Shown: positions 24,428 through 32,921 of the stretch, in pieces
Numbering within the stretch: the stretch's first letter is position 1
Layout of the letters: each line of letters starts with the position of its first letter
Assembly: GCA_023425865.1 (NCBI GenBank)
Contig: JAFABV010000082.1
Coordinates: 1-37,132, forward strand
Direction of reading: 5' to 3'
DNA: 37,132 nt
Source: Bacteroidota bacterium
GTDB taxonomy: Bacteria; Bacteroidota; Bacteroidia; Bacteroidales; Bacteroidaceae
Made by a program: the position numbers and the translations under genes
Notes under the pieces: model-generated
The model's input: only the letters and a program-made list of their open reading frames with translations
Databases searched by the model: none
Told to the model about the DNA's origin: nothing

Positions 24428-26230
24428 CTATTCTAATTCGCTGAGTTCCAACCACCTCATGCTCTTCTCGTCGAGTTCTTCTTGCAGTATGGGCAGTCGT
24501 TTGCTCAGGGTGGTAATCTCGTCAACAGAGAGTGTGGCGCCACAGAGGGCGTCGTTGATTTGTTTTTGCTCGGCCTCCAGCTTTTCGATGTCGGCGCTGA
24601 GCTGTTCGTATTCGCGCTTCTCCTTGTACGACATCTTGCGCCGGGTGTCGTTGTGATAGTCTTTGCGGGCGGCCTTTCCCTCGTCTGTGTTCTTGCTGTT
24701 TGGGGTGCGGGCGGCCTCTTCTTCCTTGCTCTTCATGGTCGACCACTCGCGGTACTGCGTGTAGTTGCCCGGGAAGTCCTTGATGACGCCTTGTCCTTGG
24801 AACACCAGCAGATGGTCTACCACCTTGTCCATGAAGTATCGGTCGTGGCTCACCACGATGACACAGCCGGGAAAGTCTTGGAGGTATTCCTCCAACACCT
24901 GCAGGGTTTGGATGTCGAGATCGTTGGTAGGCTCGTCGAGCACAAGGAAGTTGGGGTTGCGCATGAGCACGGTACACAGGTAGAGCTTGCGCCGCTCTCC
25001 ACCGCTGAGCTTGTAGACGTAGTTGTGCTGCTGCTCGGGCGAAAACATGAAATACTGCAGAAACTGCGACGCCGTCATCTTGCGTCCGCCACCCAGGTCG
25101 ATGTAGTCGGCAATGTCGGTGATGATGTCTATCACCTTCTGCTGCTCGTCAAACTTCAGTCCGTCTTGTGAGAAATAGCCGAAGCGCACCGTTTCACCAA
25201 TGTCGAACCGTCCGCTGTCGGGGGGCACGATGCCCTGCAGCATCTTGATGAAGGTAGATTTCCCGGTGCCGTTGTTGCCCACGATTCCCATCTTCTCGAA
25301 GCGGGCAAAGTTGTAGTAGAAGTCTTTGAGAATGAGTTTCTCGTTGCCCTCGCTGTCGGTGAAGCTCTTGGAGACATACTGGCACTCAAAGATCTTTGAG
25401 CCGATGTACACGTTGCTGGCCTTCAGGCGCAGCTGTCGTTCCTCGATGCGCTGTTGTGTCTTGGCCTGCAATTCGTAGAAGGCCTCCTCACGGTAGCGCG
25501 CTTTGTGGCCGCGTGCCTGTGGCTGACGTCGCATCCACTCCAGCTCGGTGCGATACAGGTTGTTGGCGCGCTGCATCTCCGCACGCTGGTTATCAATGCG
25601 TTCGCGCCGTTTCTCTAAATAGTAACTGTAGTTGCTGCGGTAGGTGTAGATGTGCTCATTGTCGAGTTCGAGAATAAGATTGCAAACCCGGTCGAGGAAA
25701 TAACGGTCGTGGGTGACCATGAGCAGGGTGAGGGTAGAGCGTGAAAGATAGCCTTCTAACCACACGATCATTTCCAAGTCGAGGTGGTTGGTGGGCTCGT
25801 CGAGAATGAGAAAGTCGGGCTCGGTAATCAGTGCGTTGGCCAATGCCACCCGCTTCTGCTGACCGCCGCTGAGTTCGCCCATGGGCTGGTTGAGGTCGTC
25901 AATGTGTAGCTGGGTAAGTATTTGCTTGGCTTTGACAATGCGCTCGGGGTCGCCCTCATGATTGAAACAGGCGTCGAGCACGCTCTCCTCGGGGTTGAAT
26001 TTAGGCGACTGGTCGAGGTAGCCCAAGCGGATATTGTTGCGGAAAATGATCGAGCCGTTGTCGTATCCTTCGTGTCCGGCAAGTATTTCCAGCAGGGTGG
26101 TCTTGCCCGTACCGTTCTTGGCGATGAGGGCCACCTTCTGTCCTTCGCCTACAGAGAAACTGATATCTTGGAAAAGAACCTGTGCGCCAAAGGTCTTGGT
26201 AAGGTTCTGTACGTCGAGAAATGGAGTCAT
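24428..26230 (-). CDS. uup: ABC-F ATPase, Uup type
   Basis: The 600-residue soluble protein has two ABC ATPase domains and no membrane segments. Domain 1 shows Walker A AKNGTGKTT, signature LSGGQQKRVALA and Walker B FLILDEPTNHLD. Domain 2 shows GNNGTGKST, LSGGERRKLYL and FLVLDEPTNDLD. Between them is the ABC-F linker with ELEWMRRQPQARGHKARY, the form seen in Uup. The end (about 520-600) is a charged coiled coil (EKREYEQLSADIEKLEAEQ), the DNA/RNA-binding C-terminal domain of Uup. ABC-F proteins act on ribosomes or on branched DNA intermediates. It lies 87 bp behind engB and may share its transcript. Assignment to Uup rather than another ABC-F subfamily is likely but not certain. Confidence 0.88.
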   Translation of the reverse strand: MTPFLDVQNLTKTFGAQVLFQDISFSVGEGQKVALIAKNGTGKTTLLEILAGHEGYDNGSIIFRNNIRLGYLDQSPKFNPEESVLDACFNHEGDPERIVKAKQILTQLHIDDLNQPMGELSGGQQKRVALANALITEPDFLILDEPTNHLDLEMIVWLEGYLSRSTLTLLMVTHDRYFLDRVCNLILELDNEHIYTYRSNYSYYLEKRRERIDNQRAEMQRANNLYRTELEWMRRQPQARGHKARYREEAFYELQAKTQQRIEERQLRLKASNVYIGSKIFECQYVSKSFTDSEGNEKLILKDFYYNFARFEKMGIVGNNGTGKSTFIKMLQGIVPPDSGRFDIGETVRFGYFSQDGLKFDEQQKVIDIITDIADYIDLGGGRKMTASQFLQYFMFSPEQQHNYVYKLSGGERRKLYLCTVLMRNPNFLVLDEPTNDLDIQTLQVLEEYLQDFPGCVIVVSHDRYFMDKVVDHLLVFQGQGVIKDFPGNYTQYREWSTMKSKEEEAARTPNSKNTDEGKAARKDYHNDTRRKMSYKEKREYEQLSADIEKLEAEQKQINDALCGATLSVDEITTLSKRLPILQEELDEKSMRWLELSELE

Positions 26231-26317
26231 AGAGAAAATGGAAGCACGGGTATGCTGATGTTTGATAAACAGTAGGTTACCGTGGTTTCTTATGAGTTGT
26301 CGTTAATCAGGGAAGCG

Positions 26318-26920
26318 TTACGCTTCCAGGTCTTTAATGATTTGTCCTATATAGTCGAGCACTTCGTCACGGCCAGTCTTTTTTTCCGCACTGGTAATGA
26401 AGTGTGGGGGGAGGGCCTCCCAGGTGTCAAGCAGCGCTTTCATCCATTTGTCTGCATTGGCCTTGGCCTTTACAGGCCCCAGCTTGTCGGCCTTGGTAAA
26501 GACGATGGAAAAGGGGATGCCGCTCTGTCCCAGCCAATCGATAAATTCGCGGTCTACCCTTTGCTGGTCGTGGCGCACGTCGATGAGCACAAACACGTTG
26601 GCCAACTGCTCACGTTGCAGGATGTAGCCGCGTATCATCTTGTCAAGTTTCTCCACCGTTGACTTGCTGCGCTTGGCATAGCCGTAGCCGGGTAGGTCGA
26701 CGAGATACCACTGGCCGTTGATGATGAAATGGTTGATGAGGAGGGTCTTGCCCGGTGTGGCCGAGGTCTTGGCTAAGCCTTTGTGGTTGCAAAGCATATT
26801 GATGAGGCTCGACTTGCCTACGTTACTGCGCCCTATAAAGGCAAACTCAAGCTTGTTGTCATCGGGGCATTTGCTCACCGTGGGCGAGGAAATGACATAT
26901 TGCGCTTTCTTGATATCCAT
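26318..26920 (-). CDS. engB: Ribosome biogenesis GTP-binding protein EngB/YsxC
   Basis: The start at 26920 (MDIKKAQYVISS) matches the family; an ATG seven codons upstream would leave almost no leader after the promoter element. The 200-residue TrmE-Era-EngA-EngB-type GTPase shows G1 GRSNVGKSS, G2 region AKTSATPGKT, G3 DLPGYGYAKR and G4 TKADK, with SAEKKTG as G5. EngB assists assembly of the large ribosomal subunit. The gene is divergent from ileS, with facing promoters in the 103-bp gap. Confidence 0.95.
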   Translation of the reverse strand: MDIKKAQYVISSPTVSKCPDDNKLEFAFIGRSNVGKSSLINMLCNHKGLAKTSATPGKTLLINHFIINGQWYLVDLPGYGYAKRSKSTVEKLDKMIRGYILQREQLANVFVLIDVRHDQQRVDREFIDWLGQSGIPFSIVFTKADKLGPVKAKANADKWMKALLDTWEALPPHFITSAEKKTGRDEVLDYIGQIIKDLEA

Positions 26921-26938
26921 AGCGTTACGTTTTACATG

Positions 26939-26946
26939 CAAAGGTA
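26939..26946 (-). promoter_or_regulatory. Promoter element for engB (TACCTTTG)
   Basis: Plus-strand CAAAGGTA is an exact minus-strand -7 match 18 bp upstream of the chosen ATG. Its -33 position falls inside the spacer of the divergent ileS promoter and has no TTTG. Confidence 0.6.
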
Positions 26947-26954
26947 GTTAAAAA

Positions 26955-26986
26955 TTTGTAGAATCGATTATTATTTCATACCTTTG
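26955..26986 (+). promoter_or_regulatory. ileS promoter (TTTG-N20-TACCTTTG)
   Basis: TTTG at 26955-26958 and TACCTTTG at 26979-26986 with a 20-bp spacer match the Bacteroidota consensus exactly. The ATG follows 37 bp later. It drives ileS and perhaps the genes behind it. Confidence 0.75.
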
Positions 26987-27023
26987 CGCAAAATTTATTT
27001 TTAAGGTATAGAAAGTTAAATAT

Positions 27024-30000
27024 ATGGCGAAGAAATTTACCGAACATGACGGTCTCGACTTGACTAAGACCAATGATGAGGTATTAGCAAAATGGGAGAA
27101 GAATGATATCTTCCATAAGAGTATAGACGAGCGTGAAGGCTGTCCGGAGTTCATATTTTTTGAAGGTCCTCCTTCGGCAAACGGACACCCCGGTATTCAC
27201 CACGTACTGGCTCGTGCCATCAAAGATACGTTCAACCGATACAAGACGATGCAGGGTTATCAGGTGTACCGCAAGGCGGGATGGGATACCCATGGACTGC
27301 CTGTGGAGTTGGGCGTAGAAAAGGAACTTGGTATTACCAAAAAGGACATTGATAACAAGGAGTCTGAAAAATATATTTCGGTGGAAGAGTACAACCATCG
27401 ATGCCGTGAGAATGTGATGAAATACACGGCCGAATGGCGCGAGCTCACTGAGAAGATGGGCTATTTTGTCGACCTCGACCATCCTTATATCACTTACGAC
27501 AACAAATATATTGAGACCCTGTGGTGGCTTCTGAAGCAGCTTTACAACAAGGGTCTGCTTTATAAAGGCTACACCATCCAGCCGTATTCACCCGCTGCCG
27601 GTACTGGTTTGTCGAGCCATGAGCTCAACCAGCCCGGGTGCTACCGCGACGTGAAAGATACCACGGTGACGGCGCAGTTCCTCATTACCGATCCGAAGGC
27701 CGAATGGACTCGTCACGGCAAACCTTATTTCCTGGCCTGGACCACTACGCCCTGGACGCTTCCTTCGAACACCGCGCTGTGTGTGGGACCGAAGATTGAC
27801 TATGTCGTGGTAGAGAGCTACAACCCCTACGACGGTTCGCCCATGACGCTGATTATGGCCGAAGCTCGCGTAGCGGCCTACTTGAACCCTGCTCAGGAGT
27901 GCAAGGAGGGTGATCTGCTTCCCTTCGACAAGGAGCAAAAGCAGTGCCCTTGGCGCGTGATTGACAGGCTGAAAGGTGCCGATCTTGTGGGGCTGCACTA
28001 CCGGCAGCTCATGCCTTGGGTGAAGCCTACCGAGAAGATGGGCGCGCTGGCTGCCGACTTCGTCAACCGGTATGCTGAGGCTCATCCCGAGAAGGTGTTT
28101 ACCGCAGAGACTGGCCGCGACCAGTTTGTGGAGATGTCGTCAGAGGCCTTCCGTGTCATTCCCGGTGATTATGTGACTACAGAAGATGGTACGGGTATCG
28201 TGCACATTGCGCCGACCTTTGGTGCCGATGACGCCAAAGTGGCCAAGGATGCCCATATTCCCGGACTTTACCTCATCAACAAAAAGGCGGAGACACGTCC
28301 TATGGTTGACCTGCAGGGTAAATATTATGTCATCGACGAACTTGACAATTACTTTGTAGAGAAGTGTGTTGATGTAGCTGCTTACGGTCATCATGCCGGC
28401 GACTACGTCAAGAACTCTTATGACCCGAAGTTCAATCCCGGTGGCGTGTGGGACGTGCAGGCGTCTGAGAAGGCCGAAGACCTCAACATCGTCATATGTA
28501 TGGAGATGAAGCAAGAGGGCAGCGCCTTCAAGATTGAGAAGCACGTACACAGCTATCCGCACTGCTGGCGTACCGATAAGCCCGTGCTCTACTATCCGCT
28601 CGACAGCTGGTTTATCCGCGACACGGCGAAGAAGGAGCGCATGATAGAACTCAACAAAACGATCAACTGGCAACCCGAGTCTACGGGTACAGGACGTTTT
28701 GGCAACTGGCTGGAGAACCTCAACGACTGGAATCTCTCACGCTCACGCTTCTGGGGTACGCCGCTGCCCATCTGGCGCGACGAAGACCGTCATGAGAAGT
28801 GTATAGGCTCAGTGGAGGAACTCTACAACGAGATAGAGAAGGCTGTGGCGGCAGGTGTGATGGAGAGCAACCCGCTCAAGGACAAGGGATTTGTGGTGGG
28901 CGACTTCTCACAGGAAAACTACAACAAGATCGACCTGCATCGTCCTTACATCGACTATATCACCCTCGTGAACGATGAGGGCAAGCCCATGCACCGTGAG
29001 AGCGACCTCATCGACGTGTGGTTTGACTCTGGCTCTATGCCGTACGCGCAGTTGCACTATCCCTTCGAGGGCGAGATGAACGCCGAACAGCTTAAGGCCA
29101 CCGGCCTCTCTGAGGAGGTGTACCGTGACCAGCTGGTACACAGCAGCTACGAGGGTACACCCGTGGCGCCTGCTTTCTTCCCCGCCGACTTTATCAATGA
29201 GGGCGTAGACCAGACCCGTGGTTGGTTCTTTACCCTGCATGCCATAGCCACCATGATATTCGATTCGGTGTCGTTCAAGAACGTCATCTCTTCGGGTTTG
29301 GTGCTCGACGCGAAGGGTAACAAGATGAGTAAGCACGTGGGTAACGTGACTGATCCTTTCGAGATGATTGGCAAATATGGCGCGGACCCCGTGCGTTTCT
29401 ACATGTTGACCAACAGCGAACCCTGGGATAACCTGAAGTTTGACCCCAATGGCGTGGACGAAAGTCGCCGTAAATTCTTTGGCACCTTATATAATACGTA
29501 TAGCTTCTTCGCGCTCTACGCCAATGTTGATGGATATGATCCTGCCGTCACATCGCTCAAAGACTCGGTCAAGAGCCTTACTGAGATCGACCGCTGGATA
29601 CTCTCCAGTCTCAACACCTTGGTGAGGGGGGTAGCCGCTGAACTCGACAACTATGATCCTACACGTGCCGGACGCCTCATCGACAGCTTCGTCAACGATG
29701 ACCTGAGCAACTGGTATGTGCGTCTCAACCGTAAGCGTTTCTGGGGCAAGGAGATGAGCGACGACAAGTTGGCGGCTTATAACACACTCTACACCTGCCT
29801 GGTGACGGTGGCCAAATTACTGGCACCCTTTGCGCCGTTCTTCGCCGATCAGCTTTACAGCGACCTCGGGGGCAGTCTGGAGTCTGTACACCTGGAGCGT
29901 TTCCCAGAGGTAGACGAGAGCTTCATCGACAGCGACCTCGAGCAGCGTATGGGCATGGCTCAAAAGATTACCTCCATGGTATTGGCCCTGCGTCGTAAGG

Positions 30001-30665
30001 TTAATATCAAGGTGCGTCAGCCGTTGCAGCAGATCATGATTCCCGCCGATGACAACCAGCGCCGACATATCGAGGCTGTAAAAGACCTCATTATGAGCGA
30101 GGTGAACGTCAAGGACATCACCTTTGCTGACGGTCAGGGCATCTTGGTGAAGAGGGTGAAGTGCAACTTCCGCGTCATGGGTAAGAAGTTTGGCAAGGCC
30201 ATGAAAGCTGTGGCCGCGCATATGGAATCGCTCTCTCAGGAAGATATCGCTGGGTTGGAGCACAACGGCAGCTACCGTTTCGAGCTCGATGGACAGGAGT
30301 TGACCGTTGAGGCCGCCGACGTGGAAATCATCTCTGAAGATATTCCGGGATGGCTCTTCAGCAACGAGGGCAACATTACGGTGGCGCTCGAAGTGGAACT
30401 CACCGAGGAATTGCGCCAGGAAGGTATGGCACGAGAGCTGATTAACCGTATCCAGAACCTGCGCAAGGAGAGTGGATTGGCCATTACCGACCGTATCAAT
30501 GTGACCGTGGCGCCCAATGCTCAGACCGATGCCGCTATCCGTGCCTACGGTGATTACATCAAGTCACAAGTACTTGCCGACGATGTTACAGTAGCCGATA
30601 ACGATGGCGCTGAGACTGAATTCGACGATTTCAAGTTGAACATCAAGGTTGAGATAAACAGTTAA
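27024..30665 (+). CDS. ileS: Isoleucyl-tRNA synthetase, IleRS2 (eukaryotic-like) type, with altered HIGH motif
   Basis: The 1213-residue class I synthetase charges tRNA-Ile. Its length and the segment FEGPPSANGHPGIHHVLAR place it in the IleRS2 branch; IleRS1 is about 930-940 residues and reads DGPPYANGDIHIGH. The CP1 editing domain carries TTPWTLPSNTAL and GTGIVHIAPTFGADD, and the catalytic core resumes with RFWGTPLPIW and DVWFDSGSMPYAQ. The end holds a long anticodon-binding and C-terminal region. Two signature motifs are unusual: the HIGH position reads GIHH (residues 57-60), that is GxHH instead of HxGH, and the KMSKS loop reads KMSKH (767-771). The gene has a strong promoter, faces engB, and leads the conserved ileS-dksA-lspA-DUF4296 order. 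Confidence 0.97.
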   Translation: MAKKFTEHDGLDLTKTNDEVLAKWEKNDIFHKSIDEREGCPEFIFFEGPPSANGHPGIHHVLARAIKDTFNRYKTMQGYQVYRKAGWDTHGLPVELGVEKELGITKKDIDNKESEKYISVEEYNHRCRENVMKYTAEWRELTEKMGYFVDLDHPYITYDNKYIETLWWLLKQLYNKGLLYKGYTIQPYSPAAGTGLSSHELNQPGCYRDVKDTTVTAQFLITDPKAEWTRHGKPYFLAWTTTPWTLPSNTALCVGPKIDYVVVESYNPYDGSPMTLIMAEARVAAYLNPAQECKEGDLLPFDKEQKQCPWRVIDRLKGADLVGLHYRQLMPWVKPTEKMGALAADFVNRYAEAHPEKVFTAETGRDQFVEMSSEAFRVIPGDYVTTEDGTGIVHIAPTFGADDAKVAKDAHIPGLYLINKKAETRPMVDLQGKYYVIDELDNYFVEKCVDVAAYGHHAGDYVKNSYDPKFNPGGVWDVQASEKAEDLNIVICMEMKQEGSAFKIEKHVHSYPHCWRTDKPVLYYPLDSWFIRDTAKKERMIELNKTINWQPESTGTGRFGNWLENLNDWNLSRSRFWGTPLPIWRDEDRHEKCIGSVEELYNEIEKAVAAGVMESNPLKDKGFVVGDFSQENYNKIDLHRPYIDYITLVNDEGKPMHRESDLIDVWFDSGSMPYAQLHYPFEGEMNAEQLKATGLSEEVYRDQLVHSSYEGTPVAPAFFPADFINEGVDQTRGWFFTLHAIATMIFDSVSFKNVISSGLVLDAKGNKMSKHVGNVTDPFEMIGKYGADPVRFYMLTNSEPWDNLKFDPNGVDESRRKFFGTLYNTYSFFALYANVDGYDPAVTSLKDSVKSLTEIDRWILSSLNTLVRGVAAELDNYDPTRAGRLIDSFVNDDLSNWYVRLNRKRFWGKEMSDDKLAAYNTLYTCLVTVAKLLAPFAPFFADQLYSDLGGSLESVHLERFPEVDESFIDSDLEQRMGMAQKITSMVLALRRKVNIKVRQPLQQIMIPADDNQRRHIEAVKDLIMSEVNVKDITFADGQGILVKRVKCNFRVMGKKFGKAMKAVAAHMESLSQEDIAGLEHNGSYRFELDGQELTVEAADVEIISEDIPGWLFSNEGNITVALEVELTEELRQEGMARELINRIQNLRKESGLAITDRINVTVAPNAQTDAAIRAYGDYIKSQVLADDVTVADNDGAETEFDDFKLNIKVEINS

Positions 30666-30670
30666 TGCTG

Positions 30671-30718
30671 AATAGGCCTCGTTTGCCTTCCCGTCGGGAA
30701 AGGCAGGCGGGGCCTATT
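30671..30718 (+). terminator. Long hairpin between ileS and the DksA-like gene
   Basis: AATAGGCCTCG pairs with CGGGGCCTATT over 11 bp (one T-G pair). Inside it TGCCTTCCC pairs with GGGAAAGGCA around a GTC loop, giving an almost continuous stem of about 20 pairs starting 5 bp after the ileS stop. A T-rich run (CCTTTTTATT) follows up to the next ATG. It should act as a terminator or attenuator. Confidence 0.6.
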
Positions 30719-30745
30719 GCTGAAATATCACTTATCCTTTTTATT

Positions 30746-31126
30746 ATGGAGACCAAAGTGCGTTATTCTGATGAAGAGCTCGAAGAGTTCCGTCAGATTA
30801 TCAATGAAAAGTTGAAAGTTGCCCGTCAAAGCTATAACGACGCCATGCGCCAGCTTTCTAATGCTGACAGCAACACCGATGCTGACACGGCGCCTACCTA
30901 TAAGGCCGTGGAGGAGGGTACAGACGTTATACAGCGTGAGAACCTCATACAGACGGCCCAACGACAGCAGAAATTCATACAGGGCCTGGAGGCTGCCTTG
31001 GTGCGAATCCAGAACAAAACTTACGGTATCGACCGTATTACCGGTGAGCTGATACCGAAGGAGCGCCTGCGCGTCGTTCCTCACGCAACGCTGAGTGTGG
31101 CTTCAAAAAATGCACGTAACAAATAA
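30746..31126 (+). CDS. TraR/DksA family protein lacking the first zinc-finger cysteines
   Basis: The ATG at 30746 (METKVRYSDEEL) is chosen; 27 upstream in-frame codons cover the ileS terminator hairpin. The 126-residue protein has an N-terminal helical hairpin (about 8-90) with an acidic tip (DSNTDADTAPT) and the DksA-like C-terminal segment KTYGIDRITGELIPKERLRVVPHATLSV (landmarks YGIDRITG, KERLRVVPHATL). In DksA this part reads YGIC.. and holds a four-cysteine zinc finger. Here there is no cysteine in the whole protein, the first being replaced by Asp96. DksA-type proteins enter the RNA polymerase secondary channel and tune rRNA and stress promoters; that role is inferred. The gene sits between ileS and lspA, its usual place in Bacteroidota, with 3 bp to lspA. 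Confidence 0.85.
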   Translation: METKVRYSDEELEEFRQIINEKLKVARQSYNDAMRQLSNADSNTDADTAPTYKAVEEGTDVIQRENLIQTAQRQQKFIQGLEAALVRIQNKTYGIDRITGELIPKERLRVVPHATLSVASKNARNK

Positions 31127-31129
31127 CTG

Positions 31130-31876
31130 ATGAAGAAGAGAGAGATAGGCTTGACCGACGGGCGGATGGCATGGCTCATTGTGCTTGCCATATTAGTCAT
31201 CGACCAGATTATCAAAATAGAGGTGAAGACTACCATGTCGTTGGGTGAGTCGATAACCATCACCAATTGGTTCCACCTTGTTTTTGTAGAAAACCCTGGC
31301 ATGGCGTATGGCCTCACGATCATCAACAAGCTCTTCCTGAGTTTGCTTCGTCTGGTTGCCATTGCCGCCATAGGCTGGTTTATCTGGCAGTCGGTGCGCC
31401 AAAAGTGCCGCACACGTTATGTCGTACTGCTATCAATGGTAGTGGCCGGCGCGGCTGGCAACCTCATCGACTCGATGTTCTACGGTCTTATCTTCAGCGC
31501 TTCGTCTCCTTTCTATGTCTCCTATTTTGTGCCTTTTGGTACCGGCTATGCCGATTTCCTCATGGGCAAGGTAGTAGATATGTTCTATTTTCCCATTATC
31601 CAGACTACCTGGCCCAGTTGGGTTCCTTTCGTTGGCGGAGAAGAATACATATTTTTTTCACCGGTATTCAATTTTGCCGACGCCTGCATCAGCGTGGGTG
31701 TCATCTGTCTGCTCATCTTCTGCCGCAAGGATATGGAGGGCATCGGTGATACGGTGAACATAGGCTTAAAGCGCAAGACACCCGAACAAGTGGCGGCAGA
31801 ACACGAGGAAAAGAGCAAGAAGGAGCAGGCAGCTAAAGAAGAGAAAGACCGCTCGAAGCAATCAGAAACAAAGTAA
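31130..31876 (+). CDS. lspA: Lipoprotein signal peptidase (signal peptidase II), extended form
   Basis: This 248-residue inner membrane aspartic protease cleaves the signal peptide of lipoproteins. Four hydrophobic helices are seen, with DQIIKI, VENPGMAYG, GAAGNLIDSMFYG, KVVDMFYFPI (catalytic Asp150) and FNFADACISVG (catalytic Asp184). It is about 80 residues longer than E. coli LspA. There are extra residues between NLID and VVDM (about 118-147), a WPSWVPFVGGEEY insert before the last motif, and a lysine/glutamate-rich cytoplasmic tail (about 215-248, EKSKKEQAAKEEKDRSK). The longer form is common in Bacteroidota. The gene begins 3 bp after the DksA-like gene and is followed by the DUF4296 lipoprotein, so its own substrates include the neighbour. 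Confidence 0.95.
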   Translation: MKKREIGLTDGRMAWLIVLAILVIDQIIKIEVKTTMSLGESITITNWFHLVFVENPGMAYGLTIINKLFLSLLRLVAIAAIGWFIWQSVRQKCRTRYVVLLSMVVAGAAGNLIDSMFYGLIFSASSPFYVSYFVPFGTGYADFLMGKVVDMFYFPIIQTTWPSWVPFVGGEEYIFFSPVFNFADACISVGVICLLIFCRKDMEGIGDTVNIGLKRKTPEQVAAEHEEKSKKEQAAKEEKDRSKQSETK

Positions 31877-31887
31877 CAGGAGGGAGA

Positions 31888-32868
31888 ATGACGATGAAAG
31901 CTTGGTATCATGGTATCATGGCACTGACCGGAGTCGTCCTGCTGTTGTTGGCGGGATGTAAGCCCTCTGTACCCTCCGAATACATTTCTCCTGATGAACT
32001 CGAAGACCTGCTCTACGATTACCATCTGGCAGATGCCATGGCACAGCAGGCTCCCGGCGACTATGCGCAGAACACCATAGCCTACCGAGAGGCGGTACTG
32101 AAAAAATATCACGTTACCCAGGCCGACTTTGACAGTTCCATGGTTTATTACATGCGCCACGCCAACGTCCTCCATGGAATCTATGAGAACATTGCCAAGC
32201 GGCTCGAAGACGACGTCAAGGCAATGGGCGGTACAGGCGGCGCGATTGCCATTTCGGGCAATAACCTATCGGGTGACACTGCCGACATCTGGCGTGGACC
32301 ACGTTCTTTGGCACTTCTGCCCGTTGTACCATACAATAGCCATTCTTTTATCTTGAAGGCTGACACCAGCATTCACCGAGGCGACGCATTCCTTCTTTCC
32401 TTCCGTTCCGACTTTATCTTCCAAGATGGTTCACGTGATGGCGTGGCCCTGTTGTCCATTGTGTTTGGCAACGACAGCACGGCCTCACAGGTATTGCACC
32501 TTTCTTCGCCGCAGCAAACAACGGTAAGCGTTGACGACCGCGACAGCCTTGGCATCAAGGAGGTGAAGGGATTCTTCATGCTCAACAAGAGCCAGTTGGG
32601 TGGCGGTTCGTCTACCACCCTCCAGTTGATGAGCATCAGTAACATCAAGCTTTGGCGCATTCATCGCAAGGGCAATACGTCGAAGCCTGTTCAACCCGGG
32701 CAGCCCGTCCGGCCAGACCTCCCTGTGCCGTCAGCGCCCGCTCCCCGTCACCGCGACTCAGCCCAGCAGGTGGCGCCAGTCCTCTCGTCTCCTGACGAAA
32801 GACAACGCATTTCCAGTGCGCCAGACGGACGTCTGCAAATGCGGAAGCGAGAGATGATGACCCGCTAA
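31888..32868 (+). CDS. DUF4296 lipoprotein
   Basis: The ATG at 31888 is supported by a strong AGGAGGGAG ribosome site. The 326-residue protein has a lipoprotein signal peptide ending LLLAGC (Cys24). Residues about 30-115 (EYISPDELEDLLYDYHLADAM, the VLKKYHVTQADFDSSMVYY segment) match DUF4296, a helical domain found only in Bacteroidota. The middle region (about 130-265) is strand-rich (SHSFILKADTSIHRGDAFLLSF). The last 55 residues are proline-, serine- and arginine-rich and look disordered. It lies 11 bp behind lspA, a conserved pairing. Function is unknown; a surface or periplasmic lipoprotein is inferred. Confidence 0.8.
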   Translation: MTMKAWYHGIMALTGVVLLLLAGCKPSVPSEYISPDELEDLLYDYHLADAMAQQAPGDYAQNTIAYREAVLKKYHVTQADFDSSMVYYMRHANVLHGIYENIAKRLEDDVKAMGGTGGAIAISGNNLSGDTADIWRGPRSLALLPVVPYNSHSFILKADTSIHRGDAFLLSFRSDFIFQDGSRDGVALLSIVFGNDSTASQVLHLSSPQQTTVSVDDRDSLGIKEVKGFFMLNKSQLGGGSSTTLQLMSISNIKLWRIHRKGNTSKPVQPGQPVRPDLPVPSAPAPRHRDSAQQVAPVLSSPDERQRISSAPDGRLQMRKREMMTR

Positions 32869-32921
32869 GGCAGCGTCATTATCTACATTGGCCTATAGAC
32901 AATACCAAAAGATTAAAAGAT

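Noticed and set aside
24482..25171. 229-codon open frame antisense to uup
   Set aside because: It lies wholly opposite a well-supported ABC-F gene; its translation is a GC-driven shadow without domains.
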